Shown: positions 46,192-54,263 of the stretch, in pieces
Layout of the letters: each line of letters starts with the position of its first letter
Position numbering within the stretch: the first letter of the stretch is position 1
Assembly: GCA_028693555.1 (NCBI GenBank)
Contig: JAQUVD010000008.1
Span: 1 to 64,000 of the forward strand
Origin: Hespellia sp.
Lineage (GTDB): Bacteria > Bacillota > Clostridia > Lachnospirales > Lachnospiraceae
Length of the DNA: 64,000 bases
Direction: 5' to 3'
Translations under genes and position numbers: made by a program
The notes under the pieces: generated by a model
Databases searched by the model: none
The model's input: only the letters and a program-made list of their open reading frames with translations
Told to the model about the DNA's origin: nothing

Positions 46192-47019
46192 ATGAGAAAA
46201 TTAGTGATATTTATTGCAGTCATATTAAGTTTTGCGAGCATAAGTTTGAGCGGATGTATGAGAAAAAATCAGATAAGTAGAAATAAGTTCATTAGAGTCT
46301 TATCAACAGACAATATGGAAGAAGGTGTTATTGAAGATACAAATAATATAGAAAAATTCATTGACAATTTAAAAATGGATGAGTGGAAATATGTTGAAAG
46401 AGAAGTCCCGGAAAAAGATATTAGAACTTTTGAGATTTTTGAAAAGGTAGACGACGAGTACATTCGGAAAGATAGTTATTTTCTTTTTAAGGATGGTGAT
46501 AGTTATTATATCTCGCAGGAGAATGATGTAATATCAATACCAGATAGTACCGGAAAATTTTTGACTTCTTTGAATGGTGTGCAGATTAATACTTCACATA
46601 CTTCTGAAGACATATTAAACAAATGGGAACTTCCAATAGAGAATCAAGATTTTTTGGAAGATGAAACGGAAAATGAAAATACATTACATAGAAGTAACAT
46701 AAAAAAAATAATCGCATTAGACAAAAATGGAAAAAAAATCAAGGAAATATCAAATAAAAATGAAATTTTGAAAATGATTAATGGAATCAATTTGTATGAA
46801 AATAATCAAATTGAAACAATGAGTGAAGAAGTTGAATTAGTGGGCAGTTTAATTTTTTATGCCGTCCAAGATGAACAACTCAGTGAAATGTATAGAGTGG
46901 AGCTGTATAAAAGCAATAAATATTATTTAAAAGAAATCATTCCAGAAAATGATAAAGGAAATAAAGAGTATATAGAATATTATACCGTGCCAGAAAGTAT
47001 AAAATCTTATTTCAGATAG
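46192..47019 (+). CDS. Putative lipoprotein, unknown function
   Basis: 275 residues. The signal peptide ends in a lipobox-like SISLSGC, with Cys22 as the lipid site. The mature part is polar and rich in Asn, Asp, Glu, Ile and Lys, with no recognised domain; two similar beta-rich segments (RTFEIFEKVDDEYIRKDSYF and LIFYAVQDEQLSEMYRVELY) hint at a duplicated fold. GGGAGG precedes the ATG. It lies 83 bases after the kinase and may be its target or sensor accessory (inference). Confidence 0.75.
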   Translation: MRKLVIFIAVILSFASISLSGCMRKNQISRNKFIRVLSTDNMEEGVIEDTNNIEKFIDNLKMDEWKYVEREVPEKDIRTFEIFEKVDDEYIRKDSYFLFKDGDSYYISQENDVISIPDSTGKFLTSLNGVQINTSHTSEDILNKWELPIENQDFLEDETENENTLHRSNIKKIIALDKNGKKIKEISNKNEILKMINGINLYENNQIETMSEEVELVGSLIFYAVQDEQLSEMYRVELYKSNKYYLKEIIPENDKGNKEYIEYYTVPESIKSYFR

Positions 47020-47102
47020 AAATTATAGCAGAGATTAATAAAGGATGTGGCATTTAGAAAAAGAACAGATGAAAAGTAAATATGGGATTTGTATAGGTTA
47101 TC

Positions 47103-47111
47103 TGTTATAAT
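47103..47111 (+). promoter_or_regulatory. Extended -10 promoter of the DUF3990 pair
   Basis: TGT followed by TATAAT (47106-47111); no -35 recognised. It lies 52 bases before the start codon. Confidence 0.5.
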
Positions 47112-47162
47112 ATACATGGCTATACCGAGGGTACGATAAGTGATATAAAAGGAGCAGCGCTT

Positions 47163-47849
47163 ATGGATGGGAACAAAGTTGAAATATTTCATGGATCAGA
47201 AGAAAAAATCCGGATACCCCAGTTTGGAGTCGGAAAAAATACAAATGATTATGGAAGAGGATTCTACTGTACGCAAAATATAGAGCTTGCAAAAGAATGG
47301 GCCTGCTCTAATGGTTATGATGGATATGCAAACAAATATGAGTTTGATATGAATGGACTTCGGGTTTTGAAGCTGAATAGTCCTTCTTATAGCGTTCTTA
47401 ACTGGCTTGCAATTCTGGCAGACAATCGAACCTACTGGGAAAGAAGTTCTATTTCAGAAAATGCAAAAAATTATCTGCATGAACATTTCCTTATTGATAT
47501 TTCAGAATTTGACGTTATTATTGGATATAGGGCAGATGATTCCTATTTCACTTTTGCAAAGAACTTTGTCGCAAATGGAATCTCTTTACATCAGCTCCAA
47601 GAGGCAATGAAACTGGGGAAGCTGGGAGAACAAATTGTTCTGAAAAGCCCAAAGGCTTTTGACCGAATCAGATTTATAGATGCAGATAAAGCGCAGGCGG
47701 AGTTATATTATGAAAGAAAAATAGCAAGAGATAGAATGGCTCGGACTGAATACCGAAAAAATGTCAGGGCAAATCCCCAAAACAATGGTCTATTGATGAT
47801 TGATATCATAAGGGAGGGAATGGTAGATGGAGATCCGCGCTTATTGTGA
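47163..47849 (+). CDS. DUF3990 protein, ADP-ribosyltransferase-like candidate toxin
   Basis: 228 residues. The first 175 follow the DUF3990 pattern: EIFHGSEEK (His10), GRGFYCTQNIELAKEWA (Tyr35), FDVIIGYRADDSYF, and GEQIVLKSPKAF (Glu156). His, Tyr and Glu in this order match the H-Y-E triad of diphtheria-toxin-like ADP-ribosyltransferases, and DUF3990 is placed near that fold family as far as I recall. The C-terminal tail is basic. It overlaps the next gene by 23 bases. Likely an intracellular toxin or modifier; no signal peptide. Confidence 0.75.
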   Translation: MDGNKVEIFHGSEEKIRIPQFGVGKNTNDYGRGFYCTQNIELAKEWACSNGYDGYANKYEFDMNGLRVLKLNSPSYSVLNWLAILADNRTYWERSSISENAKNYLHEHFLIDISEFDVIIGYRADDSYFTFAKNFVANGISLHQLQEAMKLGKLGEQIVLKSPKAFDRIRFIDADKAQAELYYERKIARDRMARTEYRKNVRANPQNNGLLMIDIIREGMVDGDPRLL

Positions 47850-48468
47850 TGAATATTTAGATGATGCACAGGATACATTGGGGAACATGATGGATTATGC
47901 ATTGAATATATGTATGCTGGATGGAGAAGATTTTTTTCATATGTTTATCAGTTCCGGAATTGCGGAGCAGTTTGAACATGGAAACCCCAAATATCTTTCG
48001 GGAATGACCGGAGGAGAGATCGTCAAAGAAATAATGTTTCGCACAAAAAAAGTAGAATTACAGGAGCTGGAGGAGTACTATCTGGACAAGACACCGGAAT
48101 ATTGGTGTGGCTGGATTTTGGCATATTACCAGTGGAAGACTTGCAGAAGTTTCAAGAAGATACTGCAGGTTATTACGGTACAGGATATTTTGTATATGTA
48201 TCCTACACAGCACGAAGCGGATGAAGAGCATTTTGTGTCTGTATTGAACCGGATTTTTCAAAAAAGGCATACGGAGACCTATTTAAAGCAAAAGATGGAG
48301 AATCTGAAAGTAAGCGCAGAAGAGTTATCGAGACAAACGGAAGTTCCAGAGGAGTTGATATTAGCATTGATGCAAGATTTTTCTGAGATAAAAAAAGTGG
48401 ATGCATTGACCTTGTATAAGATTTCGAGGGTATTACAATGTGATATGGAAGATATAATGGAAGTTTGA
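47827..48468 (+). CDS. HTH-containing partner of DUF3990, candidate antitoxin
   Basis: 213 residues. An acidic N-terminal domain (MEIRAYCDEYLDDAQDTLG, then FISSGIAEQFEHGNPKYLSG) is joined to a C-terminal XRE-like helix-turn-helix (VSAEELSRQTEVPEELI, then ALTLYKISRVLQCDMEDIM). Overlap with the toxin-like gene implies coupled translation. The acidic domain could neutralise the enzyme while the HTH binds the shared promoter, as in many type II pairs (inference). A GGGAGGGAAT ribosome site lies inside the upstream gene. Confidence 0.7.
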   Translation: MEIRAYCDEYLDDAQDTLGNMMDYALNICMLDGEDFFHMFISSGIAEQFEHGNPKYLSGMTGGEIVKEIMFRTKKVELQELEEYYLDKTPEYWCGWILAYYQWKTCRSFKKILQVITVQDILYMYPTQHEADEEHFVSVLNRIFQKRHTETYLKQKMENLKVSAEELSRQTEVPEELILALMQDFSEIKKVDALTLYKISRVLQCDMEDIMEV

Positions 48469-48474
48469 TATTTT

Positions 48475-48549
48475 GGGGCTGTAAAAAAGTCTCTAATTAA
48501 AAATCGACAGTTCTGCGTGATTTTTAATTAGAGATTTTTTTACAGCCCC
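48475..48549. terminator. Very long hairpin between the DUF3990 pair and pyrI
   Basis: A 31-bp stem with a single G-T pair (48475-48505 with 48519-48549) has a 13-nt loop. T-rich stretches within and after the arms make it a terminator in both directions for the two converging units. Confidence 0.85.
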
Positions 48550-48604
48550 TTTTTATAACTTACTATTTATAATGGCGGTAGTCCCTTTTGAATGGACAAA
48601 ATAA

Positions 48605-49045
48605 TCAATGTCTGTGATACTGCTCTTCGCAATATTTACAACGATAAGTCTTCGTCTCTGCATCGGAGAGGAAGAATACATGATCCAGTTCCTGTTCGAT
48701 GGAGGTGATACAACGAGGATTCTTGCACTTGATTACATTCTTGATCTCTTTTGGAAGTGTTAAAATCTGTTTTTCGACAATGGTCTCATTGCGGATGATA
48801 TTTACTGTAATGGTGTGATCAATGAAGCCAAGAATGTCTAAATCAATATTTTCAACCGGAGATTCAATTTTCAAAATATCTTTCTTGCCTAATTTACCAC
48901 TTCTGGCATTCTTGATGATTGCGACACAGCAATCCATCTGATCTAAATGGAGATACTTGTAGATCTCCATACTTTTACCGGCTGGGATATGATCGAGTAC
49001 AACACCTTCCGATATCTTACCGACGTTTAATCTATTTTCTACCAT
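48605..49045 (-). CDS. pyrI: Aspartate carbamoyltransferase regulatory chain
   Basis: 146 residues, the usual size. The N-terminal allosteric domain begins VGKISEGVVLDHIPAGKS. The zinc domain has four Cys in CKNPRC and CKYC that join it to the catalytic chain. It binds nucleotides to tune pyrimidine synthesis. It lies 35 bases after pyrB in the same operon, and the ATG follows AGAAAGGAC. Confidence 0.96.
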   Translation of the reverse strand: MVENRLNVGKISEGVVLDHIPAGKSMEIYKYLHLDQMDCCVAIIKNARSGKLGKKDILKIESPVENIDLDILGFIDHTITVNIIRNETIVEKQILTLPKEIKNVIKCKNPRCITSIEQELDHVFFLSDAETKTYRCKYCEEQYHRH

Positions 49046-49080
49046 AATAATGTCCTTTCTTAAGATAAGCTGATTATAGG

Positions 49081-50001
49081 TTAATCCACATGGATGTCTA
49101 ATAAAGTGAGGATGAGAGCCATGCGGACATATACACCGTACTGTACCTGTCTGAAATATGCTGCGCGTGGGTCCTCATCGACTTCAACAGAGATCTCATT
49201 TACACGTGGAAGCGGATGAAGTACATACATGTCGTCTTTTGCCAGTTTCATCTTCTCTTTATTCAGCACATAGAAATCTTTCATTCTTAAATATTCTTCT
49301 TCATTGAAGAAACGTTCTTTCTGAACACGTGTCATATAAAGAATATCAAGTTTTGGAAGCGCATCTTCTAAGCGAACGACCTCTTCATATGGCGTATTGT
49401 TTTTGTCTAAGACATCTTCTCTTACATAACTTGGAATTCTAAGCTCTTCCGGAGAAATAAGGACAAATTTGATCCCGGTATAGCGAACCATTGCGTTGAT
49501 AAGTGAATGAACGGTTCTGCCGAACTTTAAGTCACCACAGACTCCAATTGTCATATTGTCTAAACGCCCTTTTAAGTTGAGGATGGTAAGCAAATCTGTC
49601 AGCGTCTGTGTAGGATGCTGATGTCCGCCATCACCGGCGTTGATGATTGGAATTGGTGATTTTCTGGATGCAACATATGAGGAGCCTTCTTTTGGATGTC
49701 TCATAGCAGCAATATCAGCATAACATGCGATTGTTTGAATGGTATCGCTTACGCTTTCACCCTTTGCGGCCGAACTGGAGTCTGCGCTTGAAAAGCCCAT
49801 GATATTGCCGCCGAGATTCAGCATTGCCGCTTCGTGACTGAGTCTTGTTCTCGTACTTGGCTCATAGAACAGAGTGGCTAATGTTTTTCCATCACAGGCA
49901 TGTTTGAATTTGTCAGGGTTTCTCTCAATCTCCTGAGCGAGCTGCAGCAGATTCTTAAGCTCATCAGTTGTTAAGTCCAAAGGACTGATTAAATGTCTCA
50001 T
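49081..50001 (-). CDS. pyrB: Aspartate carbamoyltransferase catalytic chain
   Basis: 306 residues. Carbamoyl phosphate loop [16 protein letters not shown] near residue 50; the 80s loop segment [12 protein letters not shown] with Ser and Lys; [15 protein letters not shown]; and the C-terminal [10 protein letters not shown]. Catalyses the first committed step of pyrimidine synthesis. The start follows AAGAGGTTTAC. The pair pyrB-pyrI forms one operon; no PyrR-type attenuator was recognised in the upstream 120 bases. Confidence 0.97.
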   Translation of the reverse strand: MRHLISPLDLTTDELKNLLQLAQEIERNPDKFKHACDGKTLATLFYEPSTRTRLSHEAAMLNLGGNIMGFSSADSSSAAKGESVSDTIQTIACYADIAAMRHPKEGSSYVASRKSPIPIINAGDGGHQHPTQTLTDLLTILNLKGRLDNMTIGVCGDLKFGRTVHSLINAMVRYTGIKFVLISPEELRIPSYVREDVLDKNNTPYEEVVRLEDALPKLDILYMTRVQKERFFNEEEYLRMKDFYVLNKEKMKLAKDDMYVLHPLPRVNEISVEVDEDPRAAYFRQVQYGVYVRMALILTLLDIHVD

Positions 50002-50350
50002 TGTAAACCTCTTTTCTTGTATTGTTGGTTTTTTGCTATTATCTATCTTAACAAATGTGAAATTAGTTGTAAATATAAATGCCTGCGAAAGTTCTAAACC
50101 TTTTGTTTTATTTTTCTAAACTTTGAGAGTAAGCGCGTGGCGATGTATATTCAATCTCTGCACAGTATGCTACAATATTGTTAATTTATACGAAAAAAGT
50201 AAGATTCATGCAAAGGTCTGTGATATATTTAACAAAAAAACAGATTGCACTCTAAAAAACTTGCATAATCAGACTTTTTCCACGTATAATAGGGAAGTTA
50301 TTATCTTAGATGGAAGGACTATACCATCTAAAAAAGGGAGGAATCAAAAA
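50002..50350 (+). other. Intergenic region with hppA promoter and leader hairpin
   Basis: Between divergent pyrB and hppA. TTGCAT (50261-50266), an 18-bp spacer and TATAAT (50285-50290) form the hppA promoter. A 7-bp hairpin (50307-50313 with 50324-50330) lies directly before the ribosome site GGGAGG. No small gene is supported; an open frame from 50123 exists but runs through the promoter. Confidence 0.65.
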
Positions 50351-52333
50351 ATGGAAAACTTAGTGTATTTAGCCCCGGTCATGGGCGTTCTTGCATTACT
50401 ATTTGCAGTGTTTTTAGCAAATAAAGTAAGCAAACAGGATGACGGAACAGACAAAATGAAAGAAATTGCGAAAGCAATCAGTGATGGTGCGAAAGCATTT
50501 TTGACTGCAGAGTACAGAATTTTAATTATCTTTGTAGTTGTGTTATTCGTACTGATTGGATTTGGGATCGGAAGCTGGGTAACAGCCGTATGCTTCGTGG
50601 TCGGAGCAGGATTTTCTACAGTCGCAGGCTACTGTGGTATGACCGTTGCGACAAAAGCAAACGTCCGCACAGCAAATGCGGCAAGAACAGGCGGAATGAA
50701 CAAAGCGTTATCGATTGCATTTTCAGGTGGAGCCGTTATGGGAATGTGCGTAGCGGGTCTTGGCGTACTGGGTGTCAGCGTGATCTATATCATCACCGGT
50801 AATGTCGAAGTGTTGTCAGGATTTTCTCTTGGTGCGTCTTCGATCGCATTGTTTGCCCGTGTTGGTGGTGGTATCTATACAAAAGCTGCTGATGTCGGAG
50901 CAGATCTTGTAGGAAAGGTAGAAGCAGGTATTCCGGAGGATGATCCGCGTAACCCGGCCGTTATCGCTGATAATGTGGGAGATAACGTAGGAGACGTAGC
51001 AGGAATGGGAGCAGATCTCTTCGAGTCTTATGTCGGAGCATTAATCTCGGCACTGACACTCGGTATCGTATACTTTGAGGGCGCAGGTGCGTTGTATCCA
51101 CTCGTTGTTGCGGGACTGGGACTGCTTGCATCTATTATAGGTACATTCTTTGTTCGTGGCGATGAAAATTCAAATCCACACAAAGCGTTAAAGACTGGTA
51201 CGTATGCGGCATCAATCGTCGTGATTATCGTAGCTTTCGTATTCAGTAAATATTTGTTTGGTGATTTTAATCAGGCAATTGCAATCCTGGCAGGTTTGAT
51301 TGTAGGATTATTAATCGGTATTATCACAGAGGTGTATACTTCTGGAGATTATAAATTTGTAAAAGAAATCGCAGATCAGTCGGAGACAGGTTCAGCTACA
51401 ACAATTATTAGTGGACTGGCCGTAGGGATGCAGTCAACTGCTGTACCAATTCTTTTGATTTGTGTTGGTATTTTCGTAGCGTTCCAGTTCTGTGGACTTT
51501 ATGGTATTGCTCTTGCCGCTGTTGGTATGTTATCGACAACTGCAATTACAGTTGCCGTTGATGCGTATGGTCCAATCGCCGACAATGCCGGTGGTATTGC
51601 GGAAATGTCAGGTCTGGAACCGGAAGTTCGTAAGATTACAGATAAATTAGATGCAGTCGGTAACACAACAGCAGCGATGGGAAAAGGATTCGCAATCGGA
51701 TCGGCAGCGCTTACAGCACTTGCACTTTTTGTATCTTACGCTCAGGCAGTTAACTTAAGCGAAATCGATATTTTAAATAACCGTGTTATCATCGGTCTGT
51801 TTATCGGTGGTATGCTTCCATTCCTATTCTCATCTATGACGATGCAGTCTGTATCAAAAGCTGCTTATCAGATGATTGAAGAAGTAAGACGCCAGTTTAA
51901 AGCGATGCCGGGTATTATGGAAGGAACAACAAAACCGGATTACAAATCATGTGTTGCGATCTCTACAACAGCAGCATTAAAGGAAATGCTGGTGCCTGGT
52001 ATCATGGCAGTACTTTCTCCACTTGCAGTCGGTATTATCTTAGGACCTGATGCACTTGGTGGACTTCTTGCGGGAGCTCTTGTAACAGGTGTTATGATGG
52101 CGATCTTTATGTCAAATGCCGGCGGTGCATGGGATAATGCAAAGAAATATATCGAAGATGGAGCACACGGCGGAAAAGGCAGTGAGGCTCATAAAGCAGC
52201 CGTAGTCGGTGATACAGTCGGAGATCCGTTTAAGGATACTTCAGGTCCGTCAATCAATATCTTAATTAAGCTGATGACCATTGTATCACTTGTATTTGCA
52301 CCACTTTTCTTATCAATTGGCGGATTGCTGTAA
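50351..52333 (+). CDS. hppA: Membrane-bound pyrophosphatase (K+-dependent type)
   Basis: 660 residues, about sixteen membrane helices. Substrate site: [18 protein letters not shown] and [20 protein letters not shown], plus [17 protein letters not shown]. The segment [18 protein letters not shown] has Ala where K+-independent enzymes have Lys, so K+-dependence is expected. It pumps Na+ or H+ using pyrophosphate; I cannot decide which. The ATG at 50351 follows AAAGGGAGGAATC; any earlier start would cross the promoter. Confidence 0.96.
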   Translation: MENLVYLAPVMGVLALLFAVFLANKVSKQDDGTDKMKEIAKAISDGAKAFLTAEYRILIIFVVVLFVLIGFGIGSWVTAVCFVVGAGFSTVAGYCGMTVATKANVRTANAARTGGMNKALSIAFSGGAVMGMCVAGLGVLGVSVIYIITGNVEVLSGFSLGASSIALFARVGGGIYTKAADVGADLVGKVEAGIPEDDPRNPAVIADNVGDNVGDVAGMGADLFESYVGALISALTLGIVYFEGAGALYPLVVAGLGLLASIIGTFFVRGDENSNPHKALKTGTYAASIVVIIVAFVFSKYLFGDFNQAIAILAGLIVGLLIGIITEVYTSGDYKFVKEIADQSETGSATTIISGLAVGMQSTAVPILLICVGIFVAFQFCGLYGIALAAVGMLSTTAITVAVDAYGPIADNAGGIAEMSGLEPEVRKITDKLDAVGNTTAAMGKGFAIGSAALTALALFVSYAQAVNLSEIDILNNRVIIGLFIGGMLPFLFSSMTMQSVSKAAYQMIEEVRRQFKAMPGIMEGTTKPDYKSCVAISTTAALKEMLVPGIMAVLSPLAVGIILGPDALGGLLAGALVTGVMMAIFMSNAGGAWDNAKKYIEDGAHGGKGSEAHKAAVVGDTVGDPFKDTSGPSINILIKLMTIVSLVFAPLFLSIGGLL

Positions 52334-52363
52334 AAAATGTAAAAGAATAAGGAACGGTATTTT

Positions 52364-52396
52364 GGCAGGCGAATTATTCGCCTGCCGCTTTTTTGT
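52364..52396 (+). terminator. hppA terminator
   Basis: A 10-bp perfect stem (GGCAGGCGAA with TTCGCCTGCC) has a 3-nt loop and GC followed by six T. Confidence 0.9.
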
Positions 52397-52473
52397 ATTT
52401 ATATAGAATATCAGAATCGTTTTCGGTTGCTACACAAAGCGATATATGTGCAGCAACTATGTTTTAATAAAAG

Positions 52474-52538
52474 ATGTAAATACAAATATATAAAAATACA
52501 AATAAAGTATTTACATATCAGAATGAATTTGCTATAGT
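52474..52538 (+). promoter_or_regulatory. gntR promoter with self-operator
   Basis: TTTACA (52510-52515), a 17-bp spacer and TATAGT (52533-52538) make the promoter. Inverted arms ATGTAAATAC (52474-52483) and GTATTTACAT (52507-52516) are 23 bases apart, and the second arm covers the -35, so the repressor probably controls its own operon. Confidence 0.65.
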
Positions 52539-52594
52539 GAAGTCAGAAAAATGGGGAGAAAAAAATTTGGCCCATAGAGATCGGAGGATAACAT

Positions 52595-53311
52595 ATGCAT
52601 AAGCATGCAAAGATAGAACAGGAACTTCTGGATCAGATTCAAAACAAAACCCTCTGTGCGGGAGATAAGCTGGAGACGGAGGAGGAACTTGCAAAGCGTT
52701 TTTCGGTGAGCCGTCCGACTGTCAGGCAGGCACTGAACAGTCTGGAGCAGTCTGGCTATTTAAGTCGTGTAAAGGGAAGTGGAACCTTTGTGACAGAGCC
52801 GAAGCTGTTACATACCTCCACGAGTTTTATCGCGAGTTATCGCAAAGAGGCAAAGCAGCAGGGACATTCCGTGCTCACGACTGTTGTGGAGCGGGACGTT
52901 GTGCAGGCGGACGAATTTCTTGCGGAAAAGCTGGAGATACGAAGAGGAATGCCGGTGCAGAAGCTGGCGCGGATACGGCGAATCAAAGAATGCCATCATC
53001 AGGACCCGGTTGTGTTTACGATTGTATATGTACCGACTGTTCGTTTTCCAGAGATGGGAGAGCAGGATTATGAGAATGCATCATTCTATGAAACATTGGA
53101 AAAGCATGGACTGAAGGTCTGTCATGTGAGCCGGATGCTGGAGGTGAGTGCCCCGTCAAAGGAGGTGCAGGAGATGCTGAAAATCGGTCCGTGGGAACCA
53201 GTCATTTTCGTGACATCGGTCGGTTACCTGAAGAACGGGGAAGCAATTGAGTATGCCGAAAGCTATTATCCGGCAAGTAACAGTAAATTTTTGATTGAGC
53301 TGCAAAGATAA
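52595..53311 (+). CDS. GntR-family regulator with UTRA effector domain
   Basis: 238 residues. Winged helix at the N-terminus (EEELAKRFSVSRPTVRQALN and SRVKGSGTFVTEPK). The C-terminal UTRA domain (about 75-238) binds a sugar phosphate or similar small ligand. It heads the mannoside operon, and its promoter carries a matching inverted repeat, so it is probably the local repressor. Confidence 0.92.
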   Translation: MHKHAKIEQELLDQIQNKTLCAGDKLETEEELAKRFSVSRPTVRQALNSLEQSGYLSRVKGSGTFVTEPKLLHTSTSFIASYRKEAKQQGHSVLTTVVERDVVQADEFLAEKLEIRRGMPVQKLARIRRIKECHHQDPVVFTIVYVPTVRFPEMGEQDYENASFYETLEKHGLKVCHVSRMLEVSAPSKEVQEMLKIGPWEPVIFVTSVGYLKNGEAIEYAESYYPASNSKFLIELQR

Positions 53312-53352
53312 AGATGGAAGATAAAAATTGGACAGCAGAGGTAAGAAGGGAA

Positions 53353-54249
53353 ATGAAAGAATACTTTGTGATGGATGTCGGAGGAACTGAATTAAAATAC
53401 GGACTTTTGAATCAAAGCGGAAGATTGGTGTCCCAGGTCAGAAAAAGACCGTCAAAATCAAAAGAGTCAAAGGCTGTGATTATGGATAACTTTCAGTCGG
53501 TGATAGCAGAGATGGCAAAAGAAAGCCATGGGAAATTAGAAGGGTTCGCATTTGCATTTCCAGGTGAATTTGATTATGAGAATGGAATTAGTAAAATCAC
53601 CGGATTGGATAAGTATGAGGAAATCTACAATCTGAATTTAAGGACCGAGTTTCAAAAGATGATTTGCAGTGAGCCAATCTGTGGTTTCTGCAGAGATCCG
53701 GAGGCTGCGCCGGTGGTATTTATCAATGATGTGGAGGCATTTGCGCGCGGCGTGGCAGAGCCGGGAGAAAAGCTGATGGCACTTGTCATCGGCACAGGGG
53801 CGGGCTCTGCATTTATCGAGGACAACCGGGCAGCAGAAAAAGGTAAAAACGGCGTGCCTCAAAACGGAATGATATACAACCAGCCGTTTTATGGGAAACA
53901 GATTGATGACTGGATTTCAAAACGTGGGCTGATGGAACTTTCCAGATGGAGACTTGGCATGGAACTGGACGGAAAGGAACTGGCAGAGCTTTTGGCAAAG
54001 GGAAATGATTTGGCGAAGGAAGTCTATTGGGATTTTGGTGAATATGTAATGGAGGCAGTGATGCCCTATCTGCTGGAATTTCAGCCGGATGTCTTAGTGC
54101 TGGGAGGACAGATCATGAAGAGCTTCCCGCTTTTTGGCGAGGAGATAAAGCGGCAGTGCAAGCGGTTTCGAATACGGCTTCAGGTAGAGACACGGACCTC
54201 TGAATTGACATTTGTGGGACTGTATAAAACTTTTTTCAGAGAAAATTAA
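53353..54249 (+). CDS. ROK-family sugar kinase, zinc motif absent
   Basis: 298 residues. Phosphate motif FVMDVGGTELKYGL at the start; catalytic Asp in FINDVEAFARG; LVIGTGAGSAFI for nucleotide binding. The usual ROK zinc motif (GH...CxCGxxGC) is missing; the corresponding stretch reads EKGKNGVPQNGMIYNQ. It likely phosphorylates mannose or a related sugar. I prefer the ATG at 53353 (GAAGGGAA before it) to the one at 53314, which lacks a ribosome site. Confidence 0.82.
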   Translation: MKEYFVMDVGGTELKYGLLNQSGRLVSQVRKRPSKSKESKAVIMDNFQSVIAEMAKESHGKLEGFAFAFPGEFDYENGISKITGLDKYEEIYNLNLRTEFQKMICSEPICGFCRDPEAAPVVFINDVEAFARGVAEPGEKLMALVIGTGAGSAFIEDNRAAEKGKNGVPQNGMIYNQPFYGKQIDDWISKRGLMELSRWRLGMELDGKELAELLAKGNDLAKEVYWDFGEYVMEAVMPYLLEFQPDVLVLGGQIMKSFPLFGEEIKRQCKRFRIRLQVETRTSELTFVGLYKTFFREN

Positions 54250-54263
54250 GAAAGGGCAAGAAG

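Noticed and set aside
50123-50350. N-terminal extension of the membrane pyrophosphatase
   Set aside because: The in-frame extension crosses a strong promoter and a leader hairpin; the ATG at 50351 has a proper ribosome site and matches the family start.
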